Assembly: GCF_024166365.1 (NCBI RefSeq)
Contig: NC_064834.1
Span: 54,416,001 to 54,480,000 of the forward strand
DNA: 64,000 nucleotides
Origin: Elephas maximus indicus
Taxonomy: Eukaryota; Chordata; Mammalia; Proboscidea; Elephantidae
Direction of reading: 5' to 3'
The notes beneath the pieces were generated by a model. The model ran no database searches and had not been told where the DNA came from. It saw only the letters and a program-made list of their open reading frames with translations. Each line of letters begins with the position of its first letter. The first letter of the stretch is position 1. The position numbers were made by a program, and so were the translations under genes. Positions 21,141 through 38,264 of this stretch are shown here, one piece after another.

Positions 21141-22655
21141 AAAAGGGGGAAAAAAAGAAATGGGGTGGGAAATAAAATACAAATGTATTTAAACTTAAAG
21201 AGGAAAACAGTTAATGTGGCGTTAATAAATGGGGAGAAACAAATCTTCAGTGATTTTTAAAAATAAAACAAACAAATACAATAGATATCTCAGAGGAACT
21301 AAAAATAGGAGCAGAATTTTTTCCACTGGGGTCTGACATTGTTTTTCTATGCATGGGGATTATTGGAATAGAATTTTAGCTTCAGAGGATGTGGAAAAAA
21401 GACTTAGGGAATGAACTCAGCTGGTATGGGAAACCTGGTATTTTATGACTAAAGTAGTAATCATAAGCTAGATTGCTGCTACCAGATCTATGCAGATTTG
21501 AAACCTATGGAAGAACCCAGAATTGGACATTCAGGACCTATTCGTTCTCCTGCAGGTCCTTCTGAGTTACCATCCTCTTGTCGGAGTCTTCCTTGTCTCC
21601 CTTCTTTTGATCATCCCCCCCAAATGTTTTTTAGACTTTTGAATAAGCAGTATTCACATGGTTCAACATTTAAAAGGTATGGAAGTGAAAATTTTCCCTA
21701 CAGTCATGACTTGTGTTGAGTGTTATTTATAGTAACAGTGATCAGAACCTTTCTTACACCTTTGTTCAAAGCTGAGACAGAGGCTGGGACAGAGAGGAAG
21801 ACTGAGACAGAATGAACATTCTAGAAAATTCCACAGCTCCAGGGCCTGGCAAACAGTAGGCTTTTAGCTGCAGAAATGTTCTTCTCTGACTAGTGGAGAA
21901 GGATCAAGGAAGAAGGGGAGAGATGGAGTGGGTGACAGCCCAGTGCTCAGGAGATCTCTTAGGGCCTCGCCATTGGGGGTTCAGGAAAAGCCAGTCCCAC
22001 GGAGAAGGGTGCCAGGATGTGAGATGCTCTCCAGCTCCCAAGGCCAGGCCTCAGTGGGATACTGCACCTTCAGGGAAAAGGAGGAAACTAGGTGTCTTTG
22101 TAGAGACAGAAGAGGGAAGAAGTGACCCATCATGGGCTAGCAAAGAAGATCAGCAAGGCACTGGGGAAGGGTGGCCCACCAGGTGGCTCCCCTTTCGCTA
22201 CTTCCCATTTGGGCACCTGAGGGCCCAAGACTTGGAATTCCCTGGAAGGGTGGCACCCAAGGAGTGTGGACCCTTGTCAAGGGAGGAAGCTTTCCTCACA
22301 ACTATGTCAAAAAGCCATGTTTTCCTTTCTTTCCCAGTAACTATGTCCAGAAAATATCTAGAAAAGGATGGAAATGGGAAAGCCCAAAATAAAAAGCCCA
22401 AAAAGTTCTCTAGAGGAGGTAAATGGCATCACTGGCTTTGTTCTGTTTTATTTATTTGCTAACTGTTGTGACAAATGCTTTTTTTAGCTAAAAGAGTTCT
22501 ATATATTTAAACAAGTAGGCAGTGTTGCTTCTGAGAAATCCCTCTCAGGGCAAACAGATTTGACCCTTCGCAAAGTTTGGGTAACTCCTGCATTTGCTTA
22601 GTTCCTGTGTTTCCTCAGAAGACCTTGTGCTTCGGTGTGATTAAAATTTCACTCA
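21141..22655. other. Intergenic, unassigned; one 189-codon open frame without support
   Basis: The frame 21893-22462 (+) opens at GTG, with the first ATG at 21923. It shows no domain, signal or family that I recognise. I do not call it a gene. Confidence 0.45.
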
Positions 22656-22910
22656 ACTCGCTTACTTTGGACACATCATCAGGAAAGACCAACCATTAGA
22701 AAAGGACATCATGTTTGGTAAAGTAGAGGGTCAACAGAAATGAGGGAAACCCTCTATGAGATGGATTGACACAACAGCCAAAACAATGGACTCAAACATA
22801 CTAACAATTACGAAGATGGCGTAGGACGAGGTAATGTTTCATTCTATTATACATGAGATAGATATGAGTTGGAGTTGACTCCATGGCATCTAATAACTAC
22901 ACTGAAACAA
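22656..22910 (+). mobile_element. RTE LINE 3' fragment
   Basis: Contains 'gaaaaggacatcatgtttgg', 'agatggattgacacaacagc' and the tail 'gagttggagttgactccatg', the RTE 3' end also seen at 19140-19380. Confidence 0.88.
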
Positions 22911-23904
22911 TTAATTTTGAATACTTTTCCACAACTAGGTAATTTTCTGGAAGAAAAAAAAACTTCTCTATAAACTTAGAGCTTTAGGTTGAAAAACAAA
23001 ATGTGTCAGCTATTTGGTGTTCTACCTACGATCTTTAAAAGTCTTCTAGAGACTTTTAGCTCTAGACGTAGTACCTTCCCAAGTCCCTGAAACCGCAGAT
23101 TTAGGAGCTTATCCTTTGCAGATGAGAGAATTTAACAGTCACTCTTGCCCTTCCGAGTTTCTAGTAAAGGACTCTGGCAAGAGAGGGTTAGGTAGGGAAG
23201 GCATTTGCTAGGAGGTTTGGGCTTTATCTGAATGACTTGCTCAAGGTGAGACAAAGTCAGGGCCTAACTAGGATTAGACATCTGCAGCAACCATTCAGCA
23301 ATCGCCATTCAAGGAGGCAAAATATGATCAGAATCCAGGGTTTTTGTTGACCCCTCCTCCCCCCGGGATTTAAAAAAAGATCTTTAAAAGCATGTGTGGA
23401 CCTTGTTTTGTGTTCATACAGACAGGTTGGGAAGCCCCCAGAAGTCATCAGAGCCTGCACCAGTGCCCTGCTTCTAAATTGCTGAATGCCACACTTCCCT
23501 GACTGTTCTTTCTCTGAAATGCATAGGAAATGTCTGTAGGTTTGGCAGGCTCTTCCCTTCCCCCTCTTCTCCACCCTCCTGTTCTGAAAGTGTCTGTTCA
23601 GCACTTGAGAGCCTTGATCATCCTCTCAGCTCCCTTAAACACACTTGTTCTCATTTTTGAAGAAGGTAAAGTGGTTTCATTTCCAATCAGCTGACTTTAA
23701 CCTTTGTCAGATATCCTTAAAAATGCCATTTTTTCCCCCAGACTTCCATAATGCCACTCTTACAAACAGGTGCCAAGTCAGTGAATCTGGTTTTCTTCAT
23801 CTGAACCTCTTTTTCAAATGTAGTTGTATGAAAATTAGGGGTGGTGGAAGCAAGGCTAGAAACGGAAGAGACATTACTTGAAATAATTGGAACAGAAATT
23901 CTTT
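22911..23904. other. Intergenic, no recognised element
   Basis: No repeat, exon or motif that I can support. Confidence 0.5.
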
Positions 23905-24470
23905 CATTTCTTTAACATCTACCAAATATTGTTTTGAATGCCTCCATTGTTCTAGGCCCTGGTGATATAGCAGTCAACAAAACAAGACAACATCTTTGTT
24001 TTCAGGGAGTTTATGTTCTAGTGGAAGGAGATGGACAATAAACCAAATTAATAATTAGAAAGCTCCCTTTGCTTTGAAGATAAAAAAGCAGACATGGAGT
24101 ATACGGAGTATGGCTTGCAAGGTTAAAATAAGATGGTTTTAGAGTAAAGCCCTGAAGGAGGTGAACTAGCAGGCTATGTTGCCATCTGGGAGAAGAGACT
24201 TCAGGCATAGAAAACCAGCAGGGAGTGCAAAGGCAGCCCCGGAGTGACTGAGAAACAGCTGGAAGGGCATGTTTGGAGCAGCAGGTGATGAGGTGAGAGA
24301 AGTAAGAGGAGGGAGCAGACCCTTTAGGGCCTTGTGGGATACTGTGGGTACTCTAGCTTTTACTGTAATGAGGTGGGAAGCCACCGTAGAGTTATGTGAT
24401 ATAACAAGACCAGCCTGGTTGCTGGATTGAGGAGAGAATGGGACAGGTGTAGAAGAGGTGCCACTGCAGT
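23905..24470. repeat. Ancient interspersed repeat, family not assigned
   Basis: The order 'ttctaggccctggtgatata', 'tatgttctagtggaaggaga', 'gagtgcaaaggcagcc' and 'agggccttgtgggatactgt' is that of a decayed mammal-wide repeat. Related stretches occur at about 45470, 47690, 52630 and 62045. Confidence 0.45.
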
Positions 24471-24794
24471 CATCCCTACCAGAAATCAATCAGGAACATT
24501 TGTTTACAAGAAGGGGAGATAATGTTCTTACAGAATATTAAAAAAAAAAAAAAAAGGCGGGGGGAGGGGGAAGCTATTTTTTGGATGTTTACATTGGGAG
24601 AAAAAGATCAATTTGGGAGTTACTCTGCTGCTGTCTCCTTCAGAAGCAGTGGGGCTGGGAGTCACGGGGAGTTAGGTCTCTGTTTTGTTTTTCCCAGAGG
24701 GAACTATGAACCTAGCAGGGTTTGGTCAGTGTGATTGAGAAGGCGCCTTTATGGGTTCGTTTGGGATGTCTGTCCCTTCTCATTTCCCAGACTT

Positions 24795-24930
24795 GCCAGG
24801 GTGCTTGTTAAAAATAGATTTCTGGCCCTTTCCCCTTTAGTATGGGATGGGATCCAGGAAATATGTACTTTTATCAGGAATATGAGGTGATTCTTAAGAC
24901 TAGAAAGTTTGGGAAACTGCCCCACTCTAA
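24795..24930. mobile_element. MER5A-like hAT fragment next to the CpG island
   Basis: 'gtgcttgttaaaaatagatt', 'gaggtgattcttaagactag' and 'agtttgggaaactg' follow the order of the non-autonomous hAT element MER5A. Confidence 0.6.
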
Positions 24931-24989
24931 CTTTCTAACCCTTTCGGGGTTTGCATCAGACCTGGAAAGCACTGCAGGCTGCCCGTACG

Positions 24990-30085
<5,096 letters not shown>

Positions 30086-30097
30086 GTTCAGAATGTG

Positions 30098-30268
30098 GAA
30101 ACCGTGGTGGCATAGCAGTTAAGTGCCACAGCTGCTAACCAAGAGGTCAGCAGTTCAAATCCACCAGGCGCTCCTTGGAAACTCTTTGGGGGCAGTCTAC
30201 TGTGTCCCACAGGATCGCTATGAGTCAGAATCGACTTAATGGCAACAGGTTTGGTTTTTTTTTTGTTG
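30098..30268 (+). mobile_element. AfroSINE (short subfamily, GT-rich tail)
   Basis: Starts 'ggaaaccgtggtggcatagc' and has 'gagtcagaatcgacttaatg' before a tail 'ggtttggttttttttttg'. 'ttcagaatg' flanks both ends. Confidence 0.93.
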
Positions 30269-30304
30269 TTTAATTCAGAATGCGTTGAATCCTTTTCTAT
30301 ATAT

Positions 30305-30502
30305 ATGCCATACAGTCAATTCTGACTCATGGTGACCCCATGTGTTGCAGAGCAGAACTGTACTTCATAGGGTTTTCAAGGCTGTTGTTACCTTTTGGAA
30401 GCAGGTGGCCAGGCCTTTCTTCTGAGTTGCCTCTGGGTAGGTTCCAACTGCCAACCTTTGGGTTAGTAGTCAAGCACTTAACGATTTGTGCCACCCAGGG
30501 CC
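30305..30502 (-). mobile_element. AfroSINE (older, 'caggcc' subfamily)
   Basis: Complement of the tail 'cagtcaattctgactcatgg', central 'gccaggcctttcttctgagt' and head 'gccacccagggcctc'. Confidence 0.88.
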
Positions 30503-30514
30503 TCTGTTCGTGTT

Positions 30515-30716
30515 GTTGTTCGGTGCTGTTGAGTTGATTTCAACTCATAGTGGCCCAATGTATGACACAGTAAAACTGCCCACAGGGTTTTCTAGGCTGT
30601 AATCTTTATGGGAGCAGATTGCCAGGTCTTTTCTCCTGTGGAGCCACTTGGTGGGTTCGAACCACCAATCTTTCAGTTAGCAGATGAGTGCTCAACCATT
30701 GTGCCACCAGGGCTCT
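30515..30716 (-). mobile_element. AfroSINE (long subfamily)
   Basis: Complement of the RTE-like tail 'gttgttcggtgctgttgagt' through 'gagcagattgccaggtcttt' to the head 'gtgccaccagggctc'. It is tandem with the preceding SINE. Confidence 0.9.
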
Positions 30717-30964
30717 TCTTTTTTTATGTAACTGTACATAATTAATCCGAGTTATTCTTTGCTGAGGAGGGAGGAGTAGAAATATTTTGCAGTATGGAAA
30801 AAAATGAAAAGCTGTCTTTATAAAAGTATATGTGCATATCTTCTTTCAATGATTAGAGCTTTTTGCCTACCAGAAGACTTTTAACTAACCTTTAGGTTGG
30901 AAGACAGTAATTACGCTAGTTTCACAATTAGCATGTTGCTATTATTAATATTGTTATTTACTTG

Positions 30965-31175
30965 TGCAGGTACTGGCTGAATGCTTTACATGAATTACTT
31001 TGTTTAAATCTTACAATGGCTGAATGATGTATTATCTCCATTTTGAAAATGAGGGAATTGAGGCTTAGGTTAAATGATTTGTTCAAGGACATGTAGTAAG
31101 TTCTGGATTTGGGGCTTTAACTGAAGTATGTCTGACACCAGAGCTTGAACTCTCAACCTCTATAGTGTACTGGCT
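30965..31175 (-). mobile_element. MIR SINE
   Basis: Antisense MIR string: 'tatctccattttgaaaatga', 'caaggacatgtagtaag' and 'agcttgaactctcaacctct'. Confidence 0.7.
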
Positions 31176-31231
31176 CCCTTGTTCCTCATGATACGTTTCT
31201 CTTTTACTGAGTGTGAATTTCGGACTTTTGT

Positions 31232-31345
31232 GAAAAACACTGCAAGAGAAAGATATGGCAGTCTGCTGGCGTAAAGATTTCAGCCTGGGAAATCCTATAG
31301 CGTCACTATGAGTTGGAATCAACTGGATGGCAATGAGTCTGGTTT
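31232..31345 (+). mobile_element. AfroSINE, 5'-truncated
   Basis: Begins inside the long-subfamily insert ('gagaaagatatggcagtctg') and ends 'gagttggaatcaactggatg' with a GT-rich tail. The tRNA-related head is missing. Confidence 0.85.
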
Positions 31346-31452
31346 TTGGTTTTGGTGAAAATATTACCTCTGGACAACAGATACAAAACATATTCAAGCA
31401 TATATGGCCTTAAACCCAGTGCATCTGTGAAGTTATACATAACAGTTCCCAT

Positions 31453-31603
31453 CCCATTGCTGTCGAGTTGATTCCGACTCACAGCGACCCTATGGAACAG
31501 AGTAGAACTGCTCCATAGGGTTTCCAAGGAGCAGCTGGTGGACTTGAACTGCCAACCTTTTGGTTAACAGCTGAGCTCTTAATCTCTCTGCCACCAGGGC
31601 TCC
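31453..31603 (-). mobile_element. AfroSINE (short subfamily)
   Basis: Complement of the tail 'tgctgtcgagttgattccga' to the head 'tgccaccagggctcc'. 'ataacagtt' occurs on both flanks. Confidence 0.93.
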
Positions 31604-31977
31604 ATGCATAACAGTTGGTGTCCCCATTTTTGCCATTAAAACAAATCAATTTTTTAGCCCCTATGATCCAAAATCAAAGGAATTTTATTTCCAGTTTTTT
31701 TCCATGTCAAAGCATCAAGATTCATTTTGAAAATGTTTTATAGTAACATACTGTACTGGCATGCTACTTGAATGGACTACTCTACAACCATTTTTCATAT
31801 AGCTAAAATATCTTACTCTTGGTTTCTTAATCTCTGTGTGTTGGAAGTGTGACTCAAACTCAGGTTTGTGTTTTGATCTTGATTTTATTTACATTTTTTG
31901 TAGACACCTGTATAATAATTGGTTTCTAATGAGCTTCCTTTACAACTCTGCCCCTGTGTACTCCATGCAGTCTCTTT

Positions 31978-32805
31978 AAATTTTTTTTAAAATAATTTTT
32001 ATTGTGCTTTAAGTGAAAGTTTACAAATCAAGTCAGTCTCTCAGATAAAAACTTATATACACCTTGCTACATACTCCCAATTACTCTCCCTCTAATGAGA
32101 CAGCTTGCTCTCTCTCTCCACTCTCTCTTTTCCTGTCCATTTCGCCGGCTTCTAACTCCCTCCACCCTCTCACCTCCCCTCCAGGTAGGAGATGCCAACA
32201 TAGTCTCAAGTATCCACCTGATCCAAGAAGCTCACTCCTCACCAGCATCCCTCCCCAACCCATTGTCCAGTCCAATCCATGTCTGAAGAGTTGGCTTTGG
32301 GAATGGTTCCTGTCCTGGGGCAACAGAAGGTCTGGGGGCCATGACCACTGGGGTCCTTCCAGGCTCAGTCAGACCATTAAGTCTGGTCTTTTTATGAGAA
32401 TTTGGGGTATGCATCCCACTGTTCTCCTGCTCCCTCAGGGGTTCTCTGTTGTGTTCCCTGTCAGGGCAGTCATCGGTTGTAGCCGGGCACCATCTAGTTC
32501 TTCTGGTCTCAGGATGATGTAGTCGCTGGTTCATGTGGCCCTTTCTGTCTCTTGGGCTTGTAATTACCTTGTGTCCTTGGTGTTCTTCATTCTCCTTTGA
32601 TCCAGGTGGGTTGAGACCAATTGATGCATCTTAGATGGCTGCTTGCTAGCGTTTAAGACCCCAGATGCTACTCTTCAAAGTGGGATGCAGAATGTTTTCT
32701 TAATAGATTTTATTATGCCAGTTGACTTAGATGTCCCCTGAAACCATGGTCCCCAAACCCCTGCCCCTGCTACACTGGCCTTCGAAGCATTCAGTTTATT
32801 TTTTT
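31978..32805 (-). mobile_element. 5'-truncated L1 (3' UTR, type A)
   Basis: A T-rich start, then 'aataatttttattgtgcttt' and the same antisense 3' UTR as at 1920-2495 and 5908-6880, to 'ccttcgaagcattcagttta'. The + strand frame at 32064-32522 is the same antisense by-product as at 2040-2462. Confidence 0.9.
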
Positions 32806-32987
32806 TTAGCTTTGTAGTTACTTATAAATCTAAAGATAATAAGCTTAGTAAATCCTACTAAAGGATTCTGAGAATCTTAGGAAAACTGTCTAAAACAAAA
32901 CAGTGTAGGGAAAGGAAAAGCTAAATTAAAGGCTACTACTTTTAAAAAAAAAAAAAAATTTTTTTTTTTTTTTTTACTTTTGAGTGA

Positions 32988-33190
32988 AGGATCCCTTGTG
33001 GTGCAGTGTTTAAGCACCTGGCTGCTAACCGAAAGATTGGGGGCTCGAACTCACCAGGTGCTCCTCGGAATAAAGATGTGGCAGTCTGCTTCTGTAGATA
33101 CTCCAGAAACCCTACGGAGGCAGCTCTGCTCTGTCCTACAGGGGTGCTGTGAGTTGGAATCAACCCGATAGCAACAGGTTTGGCTTTTGG
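32988..33190 (+). mobile_element. AfroSINE (long subfamily)
   Basis: Starts 'ggatcccttgtggtgcagtg', contains 'aaagatgtggcagtctgctt' and has the tail 'gagttggaatcaacccgata' with a GT-rich end. An A/T-run (32941-32976) precedes it. Confidence 0.9.
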
Positions 33191-33832
33191 TTTACTTTTG
33201 TGTGTAGAAAGCACTCTAGAGGTTCTTCACTTATCTGAATACCTTCCTGACAAAGGATTGTGGACTCTTAGCCATCCAGTTGTACACACTAGGGTTGAGT
33301 CTGAAGAATTAGTAACCAGTTTTTTTTTTCTTTTAGGTTTACAACAGTTGCATTCCAGTATTGCAGAGCATGCTGGTCTACAGCTGCTAGGGACTTAGCT
33401 AGGCTATTTTCTAGCGCTTTTTTTAAGCTAGGAACAGGTGTTATTCTTTAAGAAAGTACTTAAAAGAAGAATGTAATGTACAGTTTTCACTTGAAACATT
33501 TGGCATACATTTCTGTCTCCTTATAACTCAGCATGTCTTTCCATATTAACGTCCTGAGAGTTTAAGTTAAAATTTTTTTTTCCTCACCAAATGAAGTGTT
33601 CCATTTGCCTAGAATCTAGGAACATTGTTGTTGTTGTTTTTTGTTTTTAATTGTTTAAAGGCATGAATGGTGTCATGGAGAGTGGATATATTTGTTTCTG
33701 TGATCTTTAATGTTTATTATTTTTGTGCAGTAACACATGAGACAGTTACAATTTGGTGTTTTTAGAATACCCTTATGAATATTCAGATAGTACAGAAATA
33801 GAGCTGAAAGGCATTTTGAGGATCATCTAGTC

Positions 33833-34008
33833 CAGTGTTTGCCAAGTTTACGGTAGGAATTACTTGGGTCACTTGCTAAGAATAAGGTCCTGGGTCTCAG
33901 AGACTTCCTGAATCAGAATCTCCAGGGAAGGTACCTTGGAATCCATACTAACAGTTACCCTGAGATAAATCTTTTGGTTAGGTGAGTTTAGGAAACACTG
34001 GTGTAGTC
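33833..34008. mobile_element. MER5A-like hAT element
   Basis: Terminal strings 'ccagtgtttgccaagttta' and 'tttaggaaacactgg' flank 'aattacttgggtcacttgct' and 'ctgaatcagaatctccaggg', the MER5A order. Confidence 0.7.
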
Positions 34009-34021
34009 AGCGTCTTAAATA

Positions 34022-34175
34022 CCTGTTGCCGTCGAGTCGATTTCGACTCATAGCGACCCTATAGGACAGAGTAGAACTGCCCCATAGAGTTTCCAAGGAG
34101 CACCTGGTAGATTCGAACTGCCAACCTTTTAGTTAGCAGCCGTTGCACTTAACCACTACACCACCAGGGTCTCCA
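34022..34175 (-). mobile_element. AfroSINE (short subfamily)
   Basis: Complement of the tail 'ttgccgtcgagtcgatttcg' to the head 'acaccaccagggtctcc'. Close to the consensus, so probably a younger copy. Confidence 0.93.
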
Positions 34176-34189
34176 ATAGGGAAAGTAAA

Positions 34190-34515
34190 TGCTGGGAAAG
34201 AGAGGAGAGAAAGTAAATGACTTGCTTAGGGTTACCCAACTAACTCAGGAGCTCTGGGGAAGCAGTGGTTAAGTGCTTAGCAGTCAGTGGTTTGACCCCA
34301 CCCAGTGGCTCCAGGAGAAAAGACCTGGTAATCTACTCCCATAAAGATTTCAGCTTAGGAAACCCAATGGGGCAGTTCTACTCTGCCATGTAGGGTCACT
34401 ATGAGTCAGAATCGACTCGATGGCACTCAACAACAACCTACCTAGCTAGTAACATAAACTGGACCTGAACCCATGTCCCAGACCTCTATATCATAGTTCT
34501 TTCAACTCCAACAGG
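34190..34515 (-). mobile_element. MIR SINE split by an AfroSINE
   Basis: Antisense MIR pieces on both sides of the SINE: 'gacttgcttagggttaccca' before, and 'tgaacccatgtcccagacct' after. Confidence 0.65.
34246..34436 (+). mobile_element. AfroSINE with RTE-like (AAC) tail
   Basis: Starts 'ggagctctggggaagcagtg' and ends 'gagtcagaatcgactcgatg' followed by 'gcactcaacaacaac'. Confidence 0.9.
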
Positions 34516-35828
34516 GTGGGCCTCTGGTTTTAGATTATTCAGAGTTAAAGGTAGTCATATCATTGAAACAGCAAATATTGAAATTTGTCATTGGTTTCTA
34601 TTTGTTTTGTGATTTCGATGTCAATATTTTAGCCACCCTGGATCTAAGAAATCTTTGACAGGCATTTTGTTACATAGAAAGTTAAATCTAACTATGTGTC
34701 AACTCATTTTGTTTTATTTTAGTTCAGCTTAATTGTGTTTTTTACTCTGCTAAGGTCAGACTAGGAAGGTATTTTAAGAAATATATATTGAGTAACTAGA
34801 TTGCCTTAAGTCTCAAGTAGTTAAATATAAGGTATTTCTTTTGATTTAACTTGTTAAGTTTAATTTTGGATATCCCTTAATGATATATTTTCGTTTTGGT
34901 CGTTTCTTCTATGCGAGGAATGAAGATTGGATTTGGAAACTTCATTAGCTCTTTTCATATTATAGTACAAGTCTGTAAAATTTCCATTGGAATGTTCACC
35001 AAAGCATTTGAAGCCTGCATCCCATTCATGTATCTATGTGTCCTTTATTCAGTTTTTATAATGTAAGCTGAATTCTTACAGAGAATCACTCTTGATTTTT
35101 GGAGGTCATTTACATTAATGAGGTCACCAGAGCCTGAGCTTTAGACCTTTACGTCGAGAGAGACTATGGTTGAGTGCTGGCTTTGACTTGGTATGATCTG
35201 GACAAAACAGGAAAAAGCCTTGTTCTGCTTTTTCTCTTGGTTTTATGGGGTTTGCTTACCACCTGCCCCCTCCCAAAGCACCTCAGAATTATTTACATTC
35301 GGAAACATTCCAAACTATTGTAAGGGGCTGATTAATTTTAATTATTAGCAAATCCAAGCACAATTTAAAATGCTATTAACTAGAAAACCTCACAAAATAA
35401 ACTGACCTAACGTAATATTTAATGGTTCTCTTTGCTGTTGGATTACTTATACTTTTAAGAATAAACTTCTGGATGCTGATTAGGTGTTTAGATACATATA
35501 AAGTATATATTTTTGAAAGGGGCCCTTTCTGCTAAATGCCTGTATTTTATTGGTTGTAAACTTAAATTCCAGTAAGATTTTCTTGGCATAATGAGTATTT
35601 ATTAAACGTTAATACATGGAAATAGATCACTAGGATTTAAGACAATTTTAGTTTTGTCTTTCTGCTTTCTTTTTCTTGGAACACATAAATCAGAAACCCC
35701 AAATCCTACCGGCACTGAAAAGGAGAAACAATAAGAAGCATTCCTTCTTTCACCATCACATTCTCGCAACTCCAGAATGTCTGTATGGGGCAAGCTTAAG
35801 GGTGGCAAGCTTTGGAAAAAAAAAAACC
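34516..35828 (+). other. CNNM2 intron 1, repeat-poor stretch
   Basis: About 1.3 kb of AT-rich sequence with no repeat that I recognise. Confidence 0.5.
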
Positions 35829-35980
35829 AAGCCCGTTGCTGTTGAGTCAATTCCAACTCATAGTGTTGGTATAGGACAGGATAGAGCTGCCCCACAGAGT
35901 TTCCGAGGAGCACCTGGCAGGTTTGAACTGACGACCCTTTGATTAGTAGCTGTAGCATTTAACTAGTACACCACCAGCGT
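35829..35980 (-). mobile_element. AfroSINE (short subfamily)
   Basis: Complement of the tail 'ttgctgttgagtcaattcca' to the head 'accaccagcgtttcc', preceded by an A-rich 'aaaaaaaaaccaagcc', the complement of the GT-rich tail. Confidence 0.9.
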
Positions 35981-36221
35981 TTCCAGGGGGAGCTAGGGGA
36001 CTAATATGTTAACAAGTATCTTTTTTAGATTATGTGTTTATTTGGACCAGCTTTTTTTTTTTTAGGGGTTTATGGAGATAATGGAGGGTGCTAAGCTCTC
36101 TTCGTTAATGCTACTATTGATCGTAAGTAATGCTGTAATGATGGTGAGATCATCATTTCCCCATACTTAACCTCCTTTGCTGTCAGAACTAGGTGGGAAT
36201 ATTTCTTTTTGAATTCACATG

Positions 36222-36402
36222 GTTTGGGGAGGATGGGAACCCTGGTGGCGTAGTGGTTAAGAGCCATAGCTGCTAACCAAAAGGTTGGCAGTTCGAATCC
36301 ACCAGGCGCTCCCTGGAAACTCTATGGGGCAGTTCTATTCTGTCCTATAATAGGGTTGCTATGAGTCGGAATCAACTCGGTGGCAATGTGTTTGGGGAGG
36401 AT
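36222..36402 (+). mobile_element. AfroSINE with perfect 13-bp target-site duplication
   Basis: The direct repeat gtttggggaggat lies at 36222-36234 and 36390-36402. The SINE starts 'ggaaccctggtggcgtagtg', has the B-box-like 'agttcgaatcc' and ends 'ggaatcaactcggtggcaat'. Confidence 0.95.
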
Positions 36403-36419
36403 ACCATCTGTTAATGCAA

Positions 36420-36605
36420 AGTCTAGGAATTGTGTGCTCTACCTAGATCAACTTTGGACAAGTAACTTCCCCTTTAAGCCTCAGTTTTTTCATAGTAAAA
36501 TGGGGATATTTTCTAACTAACAGAGTTCTGAGTAAGAATTAATATGATAATAACGTAAAAATGCTTCCTATAGTAGCTAGCATTTAGTGTTCAGTAAACC
36601 ATTAT
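36420..36605 (+). mobile_element. MIR SINE
   Basis: 'gacaagtaacttccccttta', 'cagttttttcatagtaaaat' and 'ctagcatttagtgttcagta' follow the MIR order. Confidence 0.7.
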
Positions 36606-37319
36606 TTTTACAGTAAAACCTGAGAAAGCTGGAACATGTGTAAGGTGGAAACCTACCACAGAAGGAAAGCTCAAATATTTTCTATTAATACAAGCAATAG
36701 AAAAGTGATAAGACTATACCCTGTCAAACTTGAAAACTTGAAACACCCGGAAAAATAAGGCAATCCCGTTGAGTTCTGGCTCTCACAGATTTCACCATAT
36801 TGTGATGATTCTTTAGGCCCTTGATTGTTCTTGATCTTTCTCTCAGTAGTCAAAAGACACTTTAGGCCATGTGTGCTTATAGTTATGGAAGTTGAAATCT
36901 TAAAAGTGGCTAATTATTGTGGGTTTTCCTTTTTATTGTGACTGAATTCTAGGCTCTTGTGATTTTTCTAGCAGTTACTGTTATCTGACAAGATGGACAT
37001 ATGTATATGTATTTTTAAGGAAAACAACAATTTATTACATATTCTGCCCTCCATTGTAAGTATGTGGAGTAAAAAAAGAACACCTTTATTCTTAACTAAA
37101 AAAGAAAATAAAACCTTAAAGAAATAGAGCAAGTGGTCACAGATTTTGGAAACCCTGTTGTGTCTTTCTTGAATAGCCAGCCATTTAAGTCTAAAGGAAT
37201 ATTTCAAATTATTCTGAGAAAAATTTTTTAACATTGGTTACATCAAAAAATACAAAAAATGGTAATATCTAACATAGCAAATTTGTGTTGCTTATGGTAA
37301 TGTAAATTTGTAATACTTT

Positions 37320-37500
37320 CAGAAGGCAACCAAGAGTCATAAAAATGTTCCTACCCTTTGGTTTAGCAATTCTTTTCCTGAAAATCTTAACTCAGTTGTA
37401 TAATTTAACGAAAGAAAAGAACTGTGTTGGCTTCTCATGTATATTTGAGTATCATCAGTATTATCCATACTAGTTCAAATTTGGAAATAACAAGTATTTA
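37320..37500 (+). mobile_element. Old L1 ORF2 3' fragment, sense
   Basis: 'aatgttcctaccctttggtt' and 'tagcaattcttttcctgaaa' recall the end of old L1M ORF2. Heavily decayed. Confidence 0.45.
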
Positions 37501-37554
37501 ACACTTCAAGATGGGATGGAGGTGAAGGAGTGAAGAAAGTTACAAAAAAAAAAG

Positions 37555-37719
37555 AAAAAACCCAAACCTGTTAGTGTTGAGTTGATTCCGACTCATAGCG
37601 ACCCTGTGGGACAGAGTATAATGGCCCCATAGAGTTTCTAAGGAGGCAGGTGGAGTTGAACTGCTGACCTTTGGGTTAAGAGCTATGGCACTTAACCACT
37701 ACACCACCAGGGCTTCCAA
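37555..37719 (-). mobile_element. AfroSINE (short subfamily)
   Basis: Complement of 'gttgagttgattccgactca' to the head 'acaccaccagggcttcc', with an A-rich complement of the GT tail in front. Confidence 0.92.
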
Positions 37720-37832
37720 GAAAATAATAGATATCAACTAATTGCAGCCGTGTAATGATAATCTTGAAGGCCATGAACCAGTATGGGGGTGGGAGGGGAT
37801 TTACACTGATTATTTACACATATTACCCATCC

Positions 37833-37982
37833 AAAAAAACCCACTGCCGTCGAGTCGATTCTGACTCATAGCGACCCTATAGGACAGAGTAGAACTGCCC
37901 GATAGAGTTTCCAAGGAGCGCCTGGTGGATTTGAACTGCCAACCTCTTGGTTAGCAGCCGCAGCACTTAAGCACTACGCCAT
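37833..37982 (-). mobile_element. AfroSINE (short subfamily), near-consensus
   Basis: 'actgccgtcgagtcgattct' to 'acttaagcactacgcca'. The outermost head is missing. Confidence 0.92.
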
Positions 37983-38264
37983 TACACGTATTAGAGACTT
38001 GTAAAAACACACTTGTTTAGGGAGAAGCTCTGGAAGAGAATATGGAAAAAGTTGATGTGTTAGGAGGGGGAGAATCATGGCTAGTTTTTTTCAAAAATCA
38101 TTTTGTTAACCTTGTGTAATAGTATACCCGGAAAAAAGTCAAATCTAGTGAGAATATGATGGGTCCTGATCTTTGGAAAACTAACCTTTGCTCATATTAA
38201 AGAACTTATACCATTTTTCCTTAGGAACATTTTACTGCTGAAACAAATGGTTCTTTAAAAAAAT

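Noticed and set aside
21893..22462. 189-codon + frame in intergenic DNA
   Set aside because: It begins with GTG and has no family signature or visible splice or promoter context.
32064..32522. 152-codon + frame similar to that at 2040-2462
   Set aside because: Both are antisense reads of the same L1 3' UTR. The similarity is shared repeat ancestry, not protein constraint.
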